From Bacteroidota bacterium (GTDB lineage: Bacteria > Bacteroidota > Bacteroidia > Chitinophagales > Chitinophagaceae): a DNA stretch of 45,560 bases. The translations under genes and the position numbers were made by a program. The stretch spans positions 1-45,560 of the forward strand of contig JABDFW010000016.1 in assembly GCA_013286305.1 (NCBI GenBank), written 5' to 3'. How positions within the stretch are numbered: position 1 is the first letter of the stretch; every line of letters begins with the position of its first letter. Shown one piece after another: positions 43,404 to 45,560 of the stretch. The notes beneath the pieces were generated by a model, which worked only from the letters and a program-made list of their open reading frames with translations, had not been told where the DNA came from and did no database searches.

Positions 43404-44408
43404 ATGAAAGTATCAAATGAAACCAAGATAGGTGCGCTTACGGTTATTGCAGTTACCTTATTAATACTGGGTTTTAATTTTTTAAAAGGTAAAAGCTTTT
43501 TTAAAACAGGTAATTTTCTTTATGCAAAATATTCAAATGTAAAAAAACTTAATCTGTCCGACCCTGTTTATATAAATGGCTTCCAGGTGGGAAGTGTGTA
43601 TGAAACGGAAGCGGAAGACAAAGGCCTTAAAAATATTATTGTTTCAATAAAACTTAATTCATCTTACAATATCCCCGTTAATTCTTTAGCTTCCATTGAA
43701 TCTAACCCCCTTGGCGGTTCAGGCATAGATATAGCCTTAGGCAACAGCAACAAATATTTAAGCTCGGGTGATACCATACTTAGTTCGAATAATTCAGGCC
43801 TGTTTGGCTCTATCACCGATAAAATAATACCGGTCGCGGATCAATTGAAAGTAACATTGATCTCTCTTGATACCTTACTTAGAAATTTCAATACGATAAT
43901 TGATCCGGCAACAAAAGGCAATCTGCAAAATACTATGCGGGATCTCAGCAAAGCCGCGGCAAATATGGTTGTTTCTACAGCCTCATTGCAAAGTTTGTTA
44001 AATACTGAAACAGGGTCGTTGTCCAAATCATTGGATAACGTAAATAAGTTTACGAAAAATCTTGCTGATAATAATGAAAAGATTACAAGTGCTCTGTCTA
44101 ATATTGACAGCACAACTGCGCATTTGTCCAAAGCCGATATAAATGGTGTTGTAAATAATTTTAAAGTATCAGCAAACAAGCTTAATGAACTTTTGGCAAA
44201 AGTAAATTCAACCGATGGGTCAATTGGCGCACTTATAAATAGTAAAGAATTGTACAATAACATTAACAATTCCGTTCGCAGCCTTAACACTTTAATGGAT
44301 GACCTTCGCGTACACCCTAAGCGTTACGTTAATATTTCAGTATTTGGTAAAAAAGACAAAGCAAATTATTTAACCGGGCCACTGAAAGACAGCACAAACA
44401 CACACTAA
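43404..44408 (+). CDS. MCE/MlaD family lipid-transport protein
   Basis: 334-residue inner-membrane-anchored periplasmic protein: one N-terminal helix (about 9-26), an MCE domain (about 38-117, with YAKYSNVKKLNLSDPVYINGFQVGSV and SIESNPLGGSGIDIALG) and a long helical C-terminal tail (about 130-310) rich in Ser/Asn with regular LxxL spacing. It resembles MlaD of the Mla/MCE lipid shuttles, which form hexameric rings; the permease and ATPase genes (mlaE/mlaF) are not in the window. The stop is 3 bases before the OstA-like gene, so the two are one operon. Confidence 0.9.
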   Translation: MKVSNETKIGALTVIAVTLLILGFNFLKGKSFFKTGNFLYAKYSNVKKLNLSDPVYINGFQVGSVYETEAEDKGLKNIIVSIKLNSSYNIPVNSLASIESNPLGGSGIDIALGNSNKYLSSGDTILSSNNSGLFGSITDKIIPVADQLKVTLISLDTLLRNFNTIIDPATKGNLQNTMRDLSKAAANMVVSTASLQSLLNTETGSLSKSLDNVNKFTKNLADNNEKITSALSNIDSTTAHLSKADINGVVNNFKVSANKLNELLAKVNSTDGSIGALINSKELYNNINNSVRSLNTLMDDLRVHPKRYVNISVFGKKDKANYLTGPLKDSTNTH

Positions 44409-44411
44409 AAA

Positions 44412-45560
44412 ATGGACTCGCGTATCGCCTGTTTAAAATACATATTTGTTTTTATTTTATTGGCCGCCTGTACAATCACACATGCACAGCAGCCCGCAAC
44501 ACCAGCCGATACTTCTGCCAAAACAAAAATACTTATCAGGCATGGCGCAAACCTGGGGTTATTAAAAAAAGATTCTTTCCAGCTTACCTCCCTTTCAGGT
44601 GATTTTCCAATGGTTCAGCAGGACAGCACCCTGTTTTATGCAGATAGCATATTATTAAACCAAACTTTAAACATATTAGAAGCTTTTGGGCATGTGCATA
44701 TTAATGACCGTGACAGCATTCATATTTATGCGGATTACTTAAAGTACCTGGCCAAAGAAAAAAAAGCGCACCTGCAGGGCAATGTAAAGCTTACTGAGGG
44801 CAAGGGCGTGCTTACTACCCCGGAACTGGATTATGATGTAAATACAAAAATTGGCATTTATACAAAAACCGGCAAAGTGGTTACCGGCAAATCGGTGCTT
44901 ACCAGTAAGGAAGCTTATTATTATGGCGAAACGAGGGATGTTTATTTTAAGAAAAAGGTAGTAATGGTTGATACCGATTATACAGTTACAACAGATACGC
45001 TTTTATATAATACCAATACAGATATTGCCACCTTTATAGTACCAACAGTAATAATCAGCGGAAAAGATACCAGGATATACACAACAGATGGATATTATGA
45101 TACCCGTAATAAAAAATCGTATTTTGATAAGCGGCCCGAAATATGGAACGGCAGTACGTATTTAAATGCTGATGAAGTGGCGAACGATTCAAGTGGGTTT
45201 GGTGAAGCGAGGGGTAACGTGATTTACCGGGATACGGCACAGGGCATAAATCTTTTTAGTAATAACTTAAAAACCAACCGGAAAGAGAAGTCCTTTCTCG
45301 CTACGCAAAAGCCGGTGATGATCATTAAACAGGATGCAGACTCTATGTTTATCGGTGCGGATACCATGTATTCAGGGCGATTATCTGACCTGAGAAAATA
45401 CAGGAACGTACCCGTGATAGTTGATTCGCTGCCTAAAAAAGATTCTATCCCAAATGAAGAAGACAGTACTGACCGGTTTTTTGAAGCTTATTACCACGTC
45501 CGTATTTTTTCTGACTCGCTGCAGGCTGTTGGTGACAGTTTGTTTTACTCATCAGAAGAT
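44412..45560 (+). CDS. OstA/LptA-like organic solvent tolerance protein, 3' end outside window
   Basis: Open frame of 383 codons from the ATG at 44412 to the right window edge, without a stop. N-terminal signal peptide (about 6-25, FVFILLAACTITHA). Repeated OstA-type beta-jellyroll strands follow: DSTLFYADSILLNQTLNILEA, GHVHINDRDSIHIYADYLKYL, KKAHLQGNVKLTEGKGVL and GEARGNVIYRDTAQGINLFS, the pattern of LptA/OstA-like proteins that shield lipid A between the inner membrane and LptD. It lies 3 bases behind the MCE gene and, with lptD 3 kb away, marks an LPS/lipid-transport locus. Confidence 0.87.
   Translation, partial: MDSRIACLKYIFVFILLAACTITHAQQPATPADTSAKTKILIRHGANLGLLKKDSFQLTSLSGDFPMVQQDSTLFYADSILLNQTLNILEAFGHVHINDRDSIHIYADYLKYLAKEKKAHLQGNVKLTEGKGVLTTPELDYDVNTKIGIYTKTGKVVTGKSVLTSKEAYYYGETRDVYFKKKVVMVDTDYTVTTDTLLYNTNTDIATFIVPTVIISGKDTRIYTTDGYYDTRNKKSYFDKRPEIWNGSTYLNADEVANDSSGFGEARGNVIYRDTAQGINLFSNNLKTNRKEKSFLATQKPVMIIKQDADSMFIGADTMYSGRLSDLRKYRNVPVIVDSLPKKDSIPNEEDSTDRFFEAYYHVRIFSDSLQAVGDSLFYSSED

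Noticed and set aside
1-45560. CRISPR arrays, insertion sequences, integrase or phage genes
   Set aside because: No regularly spaced repeats, transposase, integrase or phage structural genes were seen on either strand.

Overview
The window looks like chromosome from a member of the Bacteroidota, most likely a Chitinophagaceae-type bacterium. Evidence: two large secreted proteins end in type IX secretion (T9SS) sorting domains; many upstream regions carry the Bacteroidota -7 box TAnnTTTG, three of them with a TTG 19-20 nt upstream; the LPS-assembly, OstA-like and MCE genes are of the Bacteroidota kind; and short imperfect palindromic repeats of a kind common in this phylum lie between genes. 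Base composition is A+T-rich throughout and most of the window is ordinary core genome.

Layout. 1-2.9 kb (+): 3' end of a dicarboxylate/glutamate symporter, a DedA membrane protein, an MFS transporter. 2.9-6.2 kb (-): a tightly linked sulfotransferase-like plus class IV aminotransferase pair, and a secreted beta-lactamase-fold serine hydrolase. 6.3-9.6 kb (+): a T9SS-secreted repeat protein and a signal-less HtrA-like protease. 9.6-12.7 kb (-): a retropepsin-like protein and ClpC, with a STAS protein divergent from clpC. 13.3-18.3 kb (-): a delta-60-repeat T9SS protein, a DUF423 protein coupled to shikimate kinase, and glutaryl-CoA dehydrogenase. 18.4-21.4 kb: a YCII-domain lipoprotein, a beta-barrel protein, kynureninase. 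21.5-24.0 kb (-): phosphoglycerate kinase and GAPDH. 24.2-24.7 kb (+): tRNA-Glu(TTC) followed by a gene-free stretch that looks like a structured RNA locus. 24.7-28.2 kb: a beta-CASP ribonuclease-like protein, a DoxX-like protein, a Crp-family regulator and a membrane protein. 28.3-33.9 kb (+): a giant alpha-2-macroglobulin lipoprotein with an intact thioester motif. 33.9-35.65 kb (+): a small accessory island (lipoprotein with a caspase-like His/Cys pattern, then a PIN-domain toxin-antitoxin pair) bracketed by inverted copies of one 20-bp repeat. 35.65-37.8 kb (-): a TonB-like protein and FolC. 38.2-45.6 kb: a small membrane protein, LptD, then divergently two tandem N-acetylmuramoyl-L-alanine amidases, an MCE/MlaD protein and an OstA/LptA-like protein running off the window.

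How the parts work together. The right end is an envelope-building block: LptD and the OstA-like protein for LPS transport, MCE for lipid transport, amidases for wall remodelling. The middle carries central metabolism (Pgk, GAPDH, AroK, FolC) and amino-acid breakdown enzymes (KynU, GcdH). ClpC, HtrA, the beta-CASP protein and the aspartic protease are protein and RNA turnover factors. The most interesting non-standard items are the putative structured RNA downstream of tRNA-Glu, the repeat-bracketed island with its possible caspase-like protein, the self-regulating PIN toxin-antitoxin promoter, and the sulfotransferase/aminotransferase pair.
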